A DNA stretch of 20,623 bases. It comes from an uncultured Clostridia bacterium. Lineage in GTDB: Bacteria; Bacillota; Clostridia; TANB77; CAG-508. The position numbers and the translations under genes were made by a program. Below are positions 14,394 through 20,623 of the stretch, one piece after another. The stretch is taken from contig CAKPSX010000023.1 in the NCBI GenBank assembly GCA_934184665.1, positions 1-20,623 on the forward strand, read 5' to 3'. Within the stretch, counting starts at the first letter, position 1, and each line of letters begins with the position of its first letter. The notes under the pieces are model-generated. The model had not been told where the DNA came from. It worked only from the letters and a program-made list of their open reading frames with translations, and made no database searches.

Positions 14394-14478
14394 TTAAAAA
14401 TCTAATCCCTTCTTTAGGCATACACTTAAGTTGAAAAAGAATTAAATTTATAGTAATTCTCCAACCTGTTTCCTATTT

Positions 14479-15126
14479 TTAATCTTTTGCTATTGTTAGA
14501 ACACCAATATTTTGTTTTTTAATTCCTTTTTGCACTAATGTTCTTGCACATTCATTTGCTGTGTTACCAGTTGTATATATATCATCAAATATTAATATTT
14601 TTTTATTTCTAATATTTTCTACATTTTTTGCTATATACACATCTTTAACATTTTGATTTCTTTGTTCTTTATTTAATGTGCTTTGTGGTACTGTATTTTT
14701 TACTTTGTATATTATGTTTTTTTCAATTTCCGTTGAAATTATTTTAGATATCTCTCTCGCCATTAAATAGCTTTGATTATATCCTCTTTCTTTTTTCCTT
14801 TCTTTACTTACAGGAACTACTAGTATTATATCATACTTTTTCATTTTTTCAAAACTTTTTTGCTTATTTTTCAAAAAAGTTTCCATTGTTTTACAAATAT
14901 ATGGTTTTTCTCTGAATTTTAATGACAGAATTTGACTTCTTATGGGCTCTTTATATTTAAAGAAATAATAATGTTTTTGAAAGTTTTTGTCAATATGTGT
15001 CGAATAGTTATCTTCTTGCAGATTAAAACTTTCCTCTAATTTAATTTTACATTTATTACATAAAGATTTTCTATTTATTTTTCCACACATACTACACACT
15101 GGTGGAAAAATTACATCTAATATCAT
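14479..15126 (-). CDS. comF: ComF family phosphoribosyltransferase-like protein
   Basis: A 215-residue protein. An N-terminal zinc finger has C11, C14, C23 and C26 (IFPPVCSMCGK). RGYNQ lies at 114-118, and the PRPP-binding loop ILIFDDIYTTGNT is at 177-189. ComF proteins take part in DNA uptake during competence in some Firmicutes, but they are also kept in non-competent species. ATG 15126 has only a weak ribosome site. The frame is open upstream toward a better AAAGGA site, but no canonical start follows it. It has its own promoter and leads into the KAP NTPase gene after 85 bases. Confidence 0.9.
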   Translation of the reverse strand: MILDVIFPPVCSMCGKINRKSLCNKCKIKLEESFNLQEDNYSTHIDKNFQKHYYFFKYKEPIRSQILSLKFREKPYICKTMETFLKNKQKSFEKMKKYDIILVVPVSKERKKERGYNQSYLMAREISKIISTEIEKNIIYKVKNTVPQSTLNKEQRNQNVKDVYIAKNVENIRNKKILIFDDIYTTGNTANECARTLVQKGIKKQNIGVLTIAKD

Positions 15127-15202
15127 TTCAAATATATCTCTTATTTTTTTAATTCCTTTCTACTTTTAAATTTCGACATTTTTCTTTTTTATTTGTCATA
15201 GG

Positions 15203-15231
15203 ATTATAAAATATTATTATTTTTTAGTCAT
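15203..15231 (-). promoter_or_regulatory. Promoter of comF
   Basis: ATGACT (15226-15231), a 17-bp spacer and a perfect TATAAT (15203-15208) on the minus strand. The -35 is back-to-back with that of the plus-strand promoter at 15238. Confidence 0.6.
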
Positions 15232-15237
15232 AATTCC

Positions 15238-15265
15238 TTGACATTTTTTTACTTTATAGTAAAAT
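15238..15265 (+). promoter_or_regulatory. Promoter of the small multidrug export family gene
   Basis: Perfect TTGACA (15238-15243), a 16-bp spacer and TAAAAT (15260-15265), followed by a GAGGAGG ribosome site and the ATG at 15294. Confidence 0.75.
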
Positions 15266-15293
15266 AATAGAAGTTGATTTTGAGGAGGTTCTT

Positions 15294-15863
15294 ATGGCAA
15301 GCTTACCATTAATTATAAAATATTTAATAGTTTTTTTGGTATCTATGGTACCAATAATTGAATTAAGAGGCGCAATCCCTATCGCTGAAGGCATGGGGCT
15401 TGATATATTCTTGTATTATCCAATAGCAATCATAGGCAATATGTTACCAGTTCCAATTATTTATTTATTTGCTAGAAAAGTTCTTGAATGGGGAAAAGAT
15501 AAAAAATATACAAAAAAGTTTTTCACTTGGTGTTTAGAAAAAGGTGAAAAAGGTGGAAATAAATTAAAAGAATCTGCTGGTAATAAAGGTATATTTTGGG
15601 CTCTATTATTATTTGTAGGAATTCCATTACCTGGAACAGGAGCTTGGACAGGAACTTTAGTAGCAAGTATTTTAAACATTGATTTCAAAACAAGTATTTC
15701 AGCTGTTACTCTTGGAGTTGTTTTGGCTGGTATTATAATGTCATTAGGTAGTAAAATTGTAGCTGTCTTAGGTTGGACTGGAGTTATAGCGATCATTGCT
15801 ATAATATTAATAGCTGTTTTATTCTCTATATTTTACAAGAAAAAACAGCATAATAAAGCATGA
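15294..15863 (+). CDS. Small multi-drug export family membrane protein
   Basis: A 189-residue integral membrane protein with about four to five spans (roughly 5-27, 40-60, 98-118, 130-153 and 158-182). Diagnostic stretches are SMVPIIELRGAIPIAEGMGL near the N-terminus and FVGIPLPGTGAWTGTLVAS at about 107-125, the paired motifs of the family named small multi-drug export protein. Despite the name, the transported substrate is not established. A basic, lysine-rich cytoplasmic loop (about 62-95) separates the halves. It has its own promoter and terminator. Confidence 0.88.
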   Translation: MASLPLIIKYLIVFLVSMVPIIELRGAIPIAEGMGLDIFLYYPIAIIGNMLPVPIIYLFARKVLEWGKDKKYTKKFFTWCLEKGEKGGNKLKESAGNKGIFWALLLFVGIPLPGTGAWTGTLVASILNIDFKTSISAVTLGVVLAGIIMSLGSKIVAVLGWTGVIAIIAIILIAVLFSIFYKKKQHNKA

Positions 15864-15885
15864 TTTCATTTATGATTTTAGCACC

Positions 15886-15919
15886 TTATATAATAAAAAG
15901 AAATCTTTTTATTATATGG
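15886..15919 (+). terminator. Terminator after the membrane export gene
   Basis: A 14-bp stem, TATAATAAAAAG with CTTTTTATTATA plus G.T extensions, has an AAAT loop and lies 23 bases past the stop. It has no clean T-run after it. Confidence 0.55.
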
Positions 15920-15924
15920 ATTTG

Positions 15925-15950
15925 ATATGCACTCAATATTGGGTGCATAT
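15925..15950. promoter_or_regulatory. 26-bp palindrome, candidate operator of the ribbon-helix-helix gene
   Basis: ATATGCAC, then TCAATATTGG, then GTGCATAT: a symmetric 26-bp sequence with a single unmatched pair of positions, centred on AATATT. It overlaps the -35 box of the promoter for the 15996-16199 gene, the usual place for an autorepressor site. As RNA it would also fold fully, with one G.U pair. Confidence 0.6.
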
Positions 15951-15967
15951 TTATTGCGCTTTATATT
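15939..15967 (+). promoter_or_regulatory. Probable promoter of the ribbon-helix-helix gene
   Basis: TTGGGT (15939-15944), a 17-bp spacer and TATATT (15962-15967), 28 bases before the ATG. The -35 is inside the palindrome. Confidence 0.5.
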
Positions 15968-15995
15968 ATAAAATGATTGCATAAGGAGGCTTTAC

Positions 15996-16199
15996 ATGAA
16001 TAAATTAAAAATACCCGAAAATCATAGTGGTGTTAGTAAAACACTTCGTTTACCTGAGGATATTGTTGAAGATATTCAAAACTTAGCAAACATTAAAAAC
16101 TTATCATTTAACAAAACTATCACCTCATTATTAGAATTTAGTTTAAATAACCTAGACGAGGTTGATAAATCTGCACTAACTAACTTAAAAAATCAATGA
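15996..16199 (+). CDS. Ribbon-helix-helix (CopG/Arc-type) DNA-binding protein
   Basis: A 67-residue protein after a strong AAGGAGG site. GVSKTLRLPEDIVEDIQNLA (about 12-31) gives the beta-strand and first helix, and NLSFNKTITSLLEFSLNNLD (about 35-54) the second helix of an RHH domain. Such small RHH proteins are repressors or antitoxins. No toxin gene follows on the same strand; the next gene is convergent. With the palindrome over its promoter, self-repression is likely, but this is inference. Confidence 0.8.
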   Translation: MNKLKIPENHSGVSKTLRLPEDIVEDIQNLANIKNLSFNKTITSLLEFSLNNLDEVDKSALTNLKNQ

Positions 16200-16203
16200 A
16201 ATT

Positions 16204-16494
16204 TTATATGAGGTGAGGGTTGTCCATCATCTCTATTTTCATTTTACTATCATTATCTAAATATAATGTTAGTTTATTTTTTCCGACTTCAAGTTTATAA
16301 ACTTGATTTAAATTTATAGATATAAATTCATGTCCTTCACTATCTCTTAAATTTAAAATATCATCTTTAATAATATATATAAGCTCACTTATATAAAATT
16401 GGCTTACTATAAATCCTAATTGATTAACCCTTATTGTTTTTTTTTCCATCTCCTTCAAAAAATCTTCTACTTTTTGTACCATTTGGTTTTTCAT
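16204..16494 (-). CDS. Small hypothetical protein
   Basis: A 96-residue protein after a good AAAGGAGAGC site. It has a short helical start (MKNQMVQKVEDFLKEMEKKT) and then mostly beta-like segments (QLGFIVSQFYISELIYIIKD, EFISINLNQVYKLEVGKNKL, LTLYLDNDSKMKIEM). No signal peptide or membrane span. Not recognised. It converges on the RHH gene with only four bases between the stop codons and no terminator there, so the two transcripts probably overlap. Confidence 0.75.
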   Translation of the reverse strand: MKNQMVQKVEDFLKEMEKKTIRVNQLGFIVSQFYISELIYIIKDDILNLRDSEGHEFISINLNQVYKLEVGKNKLTLYLDNDSKMKIEMMDNPHLI

Positions 16495-16646
16495 TCTGCT
16501 CTCCTTTCTTTATATAAATTTGTATTTTTTATTTTTTAGATTGTAAACATAGATTTAATATATCCATATTATTTGATTTTATTAGATTTAAAATTGACTT
16601 GATTAAAATTTTTTATAATAAAAATTTCTGACAAAACATAAAAATT

Positions 16647-16672
16647 TTCTCATGCGAAAGCTCACATGAGAA
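16647..16672 (-). terminator. Possible terminator hairpin after the AI-2E permease gene
   Basis: TTCTCATG pairs with CATGAGAA around a loop containing GCGAAAGC. On the minus strand it is followed by an A/T-rich stretch with TTTTT. It lies about 73 bases past the stop. A weaker A/T hairpin (about 16720-16738) lies closer. The remainder of 16495-16744 shows no gene. Confidence 0.4.
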
Positions 16673-16744
16673 TATAGTAACATTTATTTCCCTATTTTTC
16701 AATAGATTTGTGATTTTTTTCAAAAAAACTTTTTGAATTTTAAA

Positions 16745-17923
16745 TTACACATCCTGTTTTTTTAATTTATTTATGTTCATCTTTTTTGGTGTCTTAAAAT
16801 CTATATAATCATTTATTACTATTTTCAAAACTGCTGCGATTGGCACTGCAAGGAACATTCCCAACACTCCAAAATACGCTCCACCGACTGTTACAGAGAA
16901 TATTACTAATAATGGGCTCATCTCTAATGAATTTCCTATTATTTTTGGATTTATTATATTTGAATCTATTTGTTGTAATATAATAACAGCTATTGCCATT
17001 ATTATAGCTTGTGAAATTCCACCTGTAATAAGTGTAATTAATATACTTATTCCTACTGCAATTATTGCTCCAAAATATGGAATTATATTAAATAGTCCTA
17101 TTATAAATCCTAATAATATTGCATATTTTACTCCAATTATTGACATTGCTATTGTTACTAATATTCCAACTATGACAGCATCTAATAATTGGCTACTAAT
17201 AAATTTGAAAAATATTTTATTTGTGCTATTAAAATATTCAGAAACTTTTTTGCAAAATCTCCTACTAAACATTGCACATCCTAATCTTTTTAAAAATCTG
17301 ATTATTTGAGTTCTTTCTAACAATATGTATATTGACACTATTATTGTTACAAATACATCAAATATTCCTGTAGCAACACCTAGCACGCTTTTTAAATATC
17401 CAGTTAATTTTTCTGGATTAATATATTGTTTAAAGTCAATGTCTTGTATTCCTTTTCCTAAACTTTGTATAGCCTCAGTTACTTGGTCATTTTTTAATAT
17501 AGAATCTTCTGGTAATGAATTTAATTTGTTAACTGCTGTATTCCAATATGTTTGGAAATTATTCATTAATTCCATTATGCTTTCAGTTACAATTGGTAAT
17601 ATGCAGTTAACTAATATTACAATTATTAATGCCACTATTATAAAAGTTAATAATACACTTAATCCTCTTGCTTTTCTTCTGATAAGTCTATTTTTAGATT
17701 TTTCTAATGATTTTTCTATTTTAGATGCTGGTATGTATAATAAATATGCTGTTAATATTCCAAAAAGAAACGGTTTAATCACATCAAAAAATTTTCCTAT
17801 TGCTTCTCCTATCGCAGTAAAATTATCAAAAAATTTATATACAATAATTATAGCTACTGCTAATATAAACCAATACATCCATTTAGAAAAGTTCTTTTTT
17901 ATTTCTTTCATATTTGATTTCAT
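16745..17923 (-). CDS. AI-2E family transporter (permease)
   Basis: A 392-residue membrane protein. It has N-terminal spans (about 15-35 and 45-65), then another at about 88-110, a soluble segment (about 115-185), and four to five C-terminal spans (about 190-375). Family marks are LLGFIIGLFNIIPYFGAIIA and the NIINPKIIGNSLEMSPLLVI stretch. Family members export varied small molecules or ions; the AI-2 label does not fix the substrate. The start is either ATG 17923 or the ATG four codons later; neither has ideal spacing to AAAGGA. It lies 36 bases behind xth on the same strand, probably one transcript. Confidence 0.88.
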   Translation of the reverse strand: MKSNMKEIKKNFSKWMYWFILAVAIIIVYKFFDNFTAIGEAIGKFFDVIKPFLFGILTAYLLYIPASKIEKSLEKSKNRLIRRKARGLSVLLTFIIVALIIVILVNCILPIVTESIMELMNNFQTYWNTAVNKLNSLPEDSILKNDQVTEAIQSLGKGIQDIDFKQYINPEKLTGYLKSVLGVATGIFDVFVTIIVSIYILLERTQIIRFLKRLGCAMFSRRFCKKVSEYFNSTNKIFFKFISSQLLDAVIVGILVTIAMSIIGVKYAILLGFIIGLFNIIPYFGAIIAVGISILITLITGGISQAIIMAIAVIILQQIDSNIINPKIIGNSLEMSPLLVIFSVTVGGAYFGVLGMFLAVPIAAVLKIVINDYIDFKTPKKMNINKLKKQDV

Positions 17924-17959
17924 TCCTTTCTTTTATTGTAATTATTTTTTCAGTCTTCT

Positions 17960-18715
17960 TTAAATTTCTATATTTAGTCCAACTGGGCAATGATCACTTC
18001 CATATATATCTGAATAGATTATTGCATCTTTTATTTTTGTAGCAATGCTTTTTGAAGTTATAAAATAATCTATTCTCCAACCTGCGTTTCTATCTCTAGC
18101 TCGTCCTATATATGACCACCATGTATAACTATTAGTTTTTTCTGGATATACATATCTAAAGCTATCTACAAATCCTGCATTTAATAATTCTGTCATCTTT
18201 TCTCTTTCTTCATCTGTAAATCCTGCGCTTCTTCTGTTTGTTTTTGGATTTTTTAAATCAATTTCTTTATGTGCAACATTTAAATCACCACATATTATTA
18301 CAGGCTTTATTTCATTTAACTTTAATAAAAATTTTCTAATTTCGTCTTCCCATGTCATTCTATACTCTAATCTTTCTAATTCTTTTTTTGAGTTTGGAGT
18401 ATATATTGTTACAATATAAAAATCTTTATATTCAAGTGTAATAACTCTGCCTTCCTTATCATGTTCTTCTTTTCCTATTCCATATGTTACATTTATTGGC
18501 TTTTTTTTTGTAAATATTGCTGTACCTGAATATCCTTTTTTCTCAGCACTATTCCAATAACTTTTGTATCCTTCAAATTTCAATTCTATTTGCTCTGGTT
18601 GACATTTTGTTTCTTGTAAGCAAAAAATATCTGCATCTTCTTGTTTAAAAAAATCAGCAAATCCTTTTGTTAAACAAGCTCTTATCCCATTTACATTCCA
18701 TGATATTAATTTCAT
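17960..18715 (-). CDS. xth: Exodeoxyribonuclease III / AP endonuclease
   Basis: A 251-residue repair enzyme that cuts at abasic sites and removes 3' blocking groups. The fold residues are visible in order: ISWNVNGIRA (start), LQETKCQ with the metal-binding glutamate, VTIYTPNS, CGDLNVAHKEIDL, SYTWWSYIGRARDRNAGWRIDYF and the catalytic GSDHCPVGL end. Length is standard for the ExoA/Xth family. ACAAAGGAG precedes the ATG. A perfect TATAAT lies at 18770-18775 on the minus strand, with no good -35. Confidence 0.95.
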   Translation of the reverse strand: MKLISWNVNGIRACLTKGFADFFKQEDADIFCLQETKCQPEQIELKFEGYKSYWNSAEKKGYSGTAIFTKKKPINVTYGIGKEEHDKEGRVITLEYKDFYIVTIYTPNSKKELERLEYRMTWEDEIRKFLLKLNEIKPVIICGDLNVAHKEIDLKNPKTNRRSAGFTDEEREKMTELLNAGFVDSFRYVYPEKTNSYTWWSYIGRARDRNAGWRIDYFITSKSIATKIKDAIIYSDIYGSDHCPVGLNIEI

Positions 18716-18826
18716 TCTAATACTCCTTTGTTTAAAGTCTTAGCTAAACTTCCACCTTTTTCCTATGATATTATAACATACATAATCTTAAAAATAAAGT
18801 GAATTTTACATAATTGAGAAACAAAT

Positions 18827-18859
18827 CCAAAAAAAGAAATTAGGCAATCCTAATTTCTT
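18827..18859 (-). terminator. Terminator after tsf
   Basis: The perfect 11-bp arms AAGAAATTAGG and CCTAATTTCTT enclose a 4-base loop, followed on the minus strand by seven T. It starts 8 bases past the tsf stop. Confidence 0.92.
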
Positions 18860-18866
18860 CTTATTT

Positions 18867-19742
18867 TTATTGTAATTGTTTCATAACTTCTTCAGCAAAG
18901 TTTTCTTCTTTTTTCTCAATTCCTTCGCCTTTTTCAAATCTAGCAAATTCAATAACTATAGCATCTTTTAATATTTGTGATACTTTAACACTTGGGTCTT
19001 TAACAAATGCTTGGTCTACTAAACATATTTCTTCATAGAATTTATTGATTCTTCCCATAACAACTTTTTCAGCTATAGCTTCTGGTTTTCCTTCATTTAT
19101 TGTTTGTTGTTTTAAAATTTCTTTTTCTTTTTCTAATCTATCAGCTGGAACTTGTTCTCTATTAATATATTCAGGTCTTGCAGCTGCTATTTGCATGCAA
19201 ACATCTTTAGCTAATTCTTTGTTTCCATTTTTCATGTTAACTAAAACTGCTATTTTTCCATCACCATGTATATATTTTTCAACTAAACCATCTGTTGTTT
19301 CAAATCTAGCAAATCTTCTTATTGACATATTTTCTCCAATTGTAGCTATTTTGTCAACTAATACTTCATTTACTGTTTTTCCATTTTCTGCAATTGAAGG
19401 TTCTGCTAATAAATCTTCAACTGTTTTTGGATTATTTGCTACTACTTGTTTTGCAACATCCATTACGAATTTTTTGAATTCTTCATTTTTTGCTACAAAG
19501 TCTGTTTCAGCATTAACTTCTACAACTGCTCCAACTTTTCCATCTTCTGATATATATGCTTCAACTAAGCCTTCTGCTGCAATTCTTCCTGATTTTTTAG
19601 CTGCTTTTGCAATTCCTCTTTCTCTTAATAGTTCTGCTGCTTTTTCTAAATCTCCATCTGTTTCTGTTAAAACTCTTTTGCAGTCCATCATTCCTGCTCC
19701 TGTTTTTTCTCTAAGTTCTTTTACTAATGAAGCTGTAATCAT
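18867..19742 (-). CDS. tsf: Translation elongation factor Ts
   Basis: A 291-residue protein that exchanges GDP for GTP on EF-Tu. The UBA-like N-terminal domain (VKELREKTGAGMMDCKRVL, then GDLEKAAELLRERGIAKAAK) and the core TDFVAKN motif (about 80-86) are plain. The dimerisation region has AAARPEYINREQVP. The start is ATG after AAAGGAGG. It follows rpsB in the classic order. Confidence 0.97.
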   Translation of the reverse strand: MITASLVKELREKTGAGMMDCKRVLTETDGDLEKAAELLRERGIAKAAKKSGRIAAEGLVEAYISEDGKVGAVVEVNAETDFVAKNEEFKKFVMDVAKQVVANNPKTVEDLLAEPSIAENGKTVNEVLVDKIATIGENMSIRRFARFETTDGLVEKYIHGDGKIAVLVNMKNGNKELAKDVCMQIAAARPEYINREQVPADRLEKEKEILKQQTINEGKPEAIAEKVVMGRINKFYEEICLVDQAFVKDPSVKVSQILKDAIVIEFARFEKGEGIEKKEENFAEEVMKQLQ

Positions 19743-19766
19743 ATTAATTTCCTCCTTTATTTTTTA

Positions 19767-19795
19767 AAAGAGTAGAGCAGTATGCCCTACTCTTT
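19767..19795 (-). other. Stem-loop between rpsB and tsf
   Basis: A 12-position stem, AAAGAGTAG plus GGC on the minus strand, has a 5-base loop and is followed by TTTTAAAAAA. The single non-standard pair is G.U only on the minus strand, in keeping with an RNA structure in the rpsB-tsf transcript. It may be a partial terminator that lowers tsf relative to rpsB. It ends 16 bases before the tsf ribosome site. Confidence 0.55.
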
Positions 19796-19879
19796 AATTT
19801 TATACATTTTCTAGCTTAAATATTTTGTTTATAACTACACTCTAATTAAGCATATAAATTGTAACCAATGTTACTTTTA

Positions 19880-20623
19880 TTATTCAGCTTTTTCTTCAGA
19901 CTCGCTAGCTACTTGTTCCATTGTTTCTGCTTCTTCTGTGATGTCTTGTTCTTCTGCTGGTTCAAAGCTTTCGCCTTGTTTTCCTTCAATTATTGCATTT
20001 GCCATAACATCTGCTATTAATTTAACAGCTCTTATTGCATCATCATTTCCAGGAATTGGGTAGTCTAGTTCTTCTGGATTGCAGTTTGTATCTACAATTC
20101 CTACTACTGGTATATTTAATTTTTTAGCTTCTAATATAGCTATTCTTTCTTTTTTAGGATCTACTAAGAATATAACTCCTGGTAATTTATCCATATCTTT
20201 AATTCCACCAAGATTTTTTTCTAGTTTTTCCATTTCTTTCTTTAATATTATTACTTCTTTTTTAGGTAATACATCAAATGTGCCATCTTGTTCCATTGTT
20301 TCAAGATCTTTTAATCTTTGAATTCTTTTTTGAATTGTATCAAAGTTTGTTAACATTCCACCTAACCATCTTTGATCAACATAGTACATTCCGCTCTTAA
20401 TTGCTGCATCTTTCATACATTCTTGAGCTTGTTTTTTTGTTCCAACAAATAGAACTGTTTTTCCTTCTTCTACTTGTTCCTTGATGAACGCATATGCTTC
20501 ATCTATTTTCTTTGAAGCTTTTTGTAAATCGATTATATGGATTCCATTTCTAGCTTGGAATATGTATTCTGCCATTCTTGGATCCCATCTTCTTGTTTGA
20601 TGTCCAAAGTGAACACCTGCTTC
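19880..20623 (-). CDS. rpsB: 30S ribosomal protein S2 (N-terminus cut by the window edge)
   Basis: The frame runs off the right edge: the 16 codons before the internal ATG at 20575 read EAGVHFGHQTRRWDPR, the conserved S2 N-terminal region, so the real start is outside. Further signatures are VLFVGTKKQAQ, YYVDQRWLGGMLTNFDTI, LPGVIFLVDPKKE and IPVVGIVDTNCNPEELDYPI. It ends with an acidic tail rich in glutamate, common in clostridial S2. First gene of the rpsB-tsf pair. Confidence 0.97.
   Translation of the reverse strand, partial: EAGVHFGHQTRRWDPRMAEYIFQARNGIHIIDLQKASKKIDEAYAFIKEQVEEGKTVLFVGTKKQAQECMKDAAIKSGMYYVDQRWLGGMLTNFDTIQKRIQRLKDLETMEQDGTFDVLPKKEVIILKKEMEKLEKNLGGIKDMDKLPGVIFLVDPKKERIAILEAKKLNIPVVGIVDTNCNPEELDYPIPGNDDAIRAVKLIADVMANAIIEGKQGESFEPAEEQDITEEAETMEQVASESEEKAE

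Noticed and set aside
14410..14421. Shared 10-mer TTAGGCATAC at 2465-2474 and near 14412 as possible att or repeat
   Set aside because: A 10-mer match is expected by chance in 20 kb, and the sites have no structural relation. The element ends are explained better by the ylmC junctions.
1..20623. CRISPR arrays, tRNA or rRNA genes, known riboswitches
   Set aside because: None seen on either strand: no regularly spaced repeats and no recognisable tRNA, rRNA or riboswitch cores.

Overview
The window is very AT-rich, with Clostridia-type gene content: rpsB-tsf, the sporulation sigma factor sigG, a spore YlmC/YmxH gene, CarD, HPr/EI, strong AAAGGAGG ribosome binding sites and some TTG/GTG starts. 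It looks like the chromosome of an endospore-forming (or formerly sporulating), probably gut-associated low-GC Firmicute. The species cannot be named from the sequence.

Layout. Most genes are on the minus strand. From the right edge leftward: rpsB (partial) and tsf; xth and an AI-2E family permease; a convergent small hypothetical gene and a ribbon-helix-helix gene (+); a small-multidrug-export-family membrane protein (+); comF, a KAP P-loop NTPase and a single-span membrane protein; feoA (+); dut; carD; ptsH, ptsI and sigG; then the 5' half of a ylmC/ymxH-family sporulation gene.

Main result. The ylmC gene is split. Its first 40 codons lie at 6989-7108, directly downstream of sigG. Its last 42 codons and stop lie at 147-275, about 6.7 kb away. 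Between the halves is an element of about 6,713 bp, bounded by imperfect 17-bp direct repeats (268-284 and 6981-6997, 13/17 identical, shared core ATAAT on the minus strand). A large serine recombinase sits at one end. Joining the halves at the core restores an uninterrupted 82-codon reading frame with the right length and ending for a YlmC/YmxH PRC-barrel protein. The arrangement resembles the skin and SPbeta-type elements that interrupt sporulation genes and are excised during development.

The attachment core also lies inside the recombinase gene. In the integrated state the last 15 residues of the recombinase come from ylmC DNA read in another frame. In the predicted excised circle the frame runs through the core into a 49-codon tail now stranded at the other end of the element (6837-6986), giving 629 instead of 595 residues. 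Integration would therefore swap the recombinase C-terminus.

Inside the element, besides the recombinase, are: a 53-codon gene just upstream of it (a candidate directionality factor); a 101-nt near-perfect hairpin; an HTH-containing hypothetical; an orphan hypothetical; several decayed genes (3170-3900 frameshifted, 4975-5334 headless, 4097-4231 remnant); and an apparently healthy divergent pair, a ComEC-like metallo-beta-lactamase-fold protein and a DUF3006 protein, each with a clear promoter. Intact recombinase and intact ylmC halves beside decayed cargo fit either a recent insertion or selection for excision.
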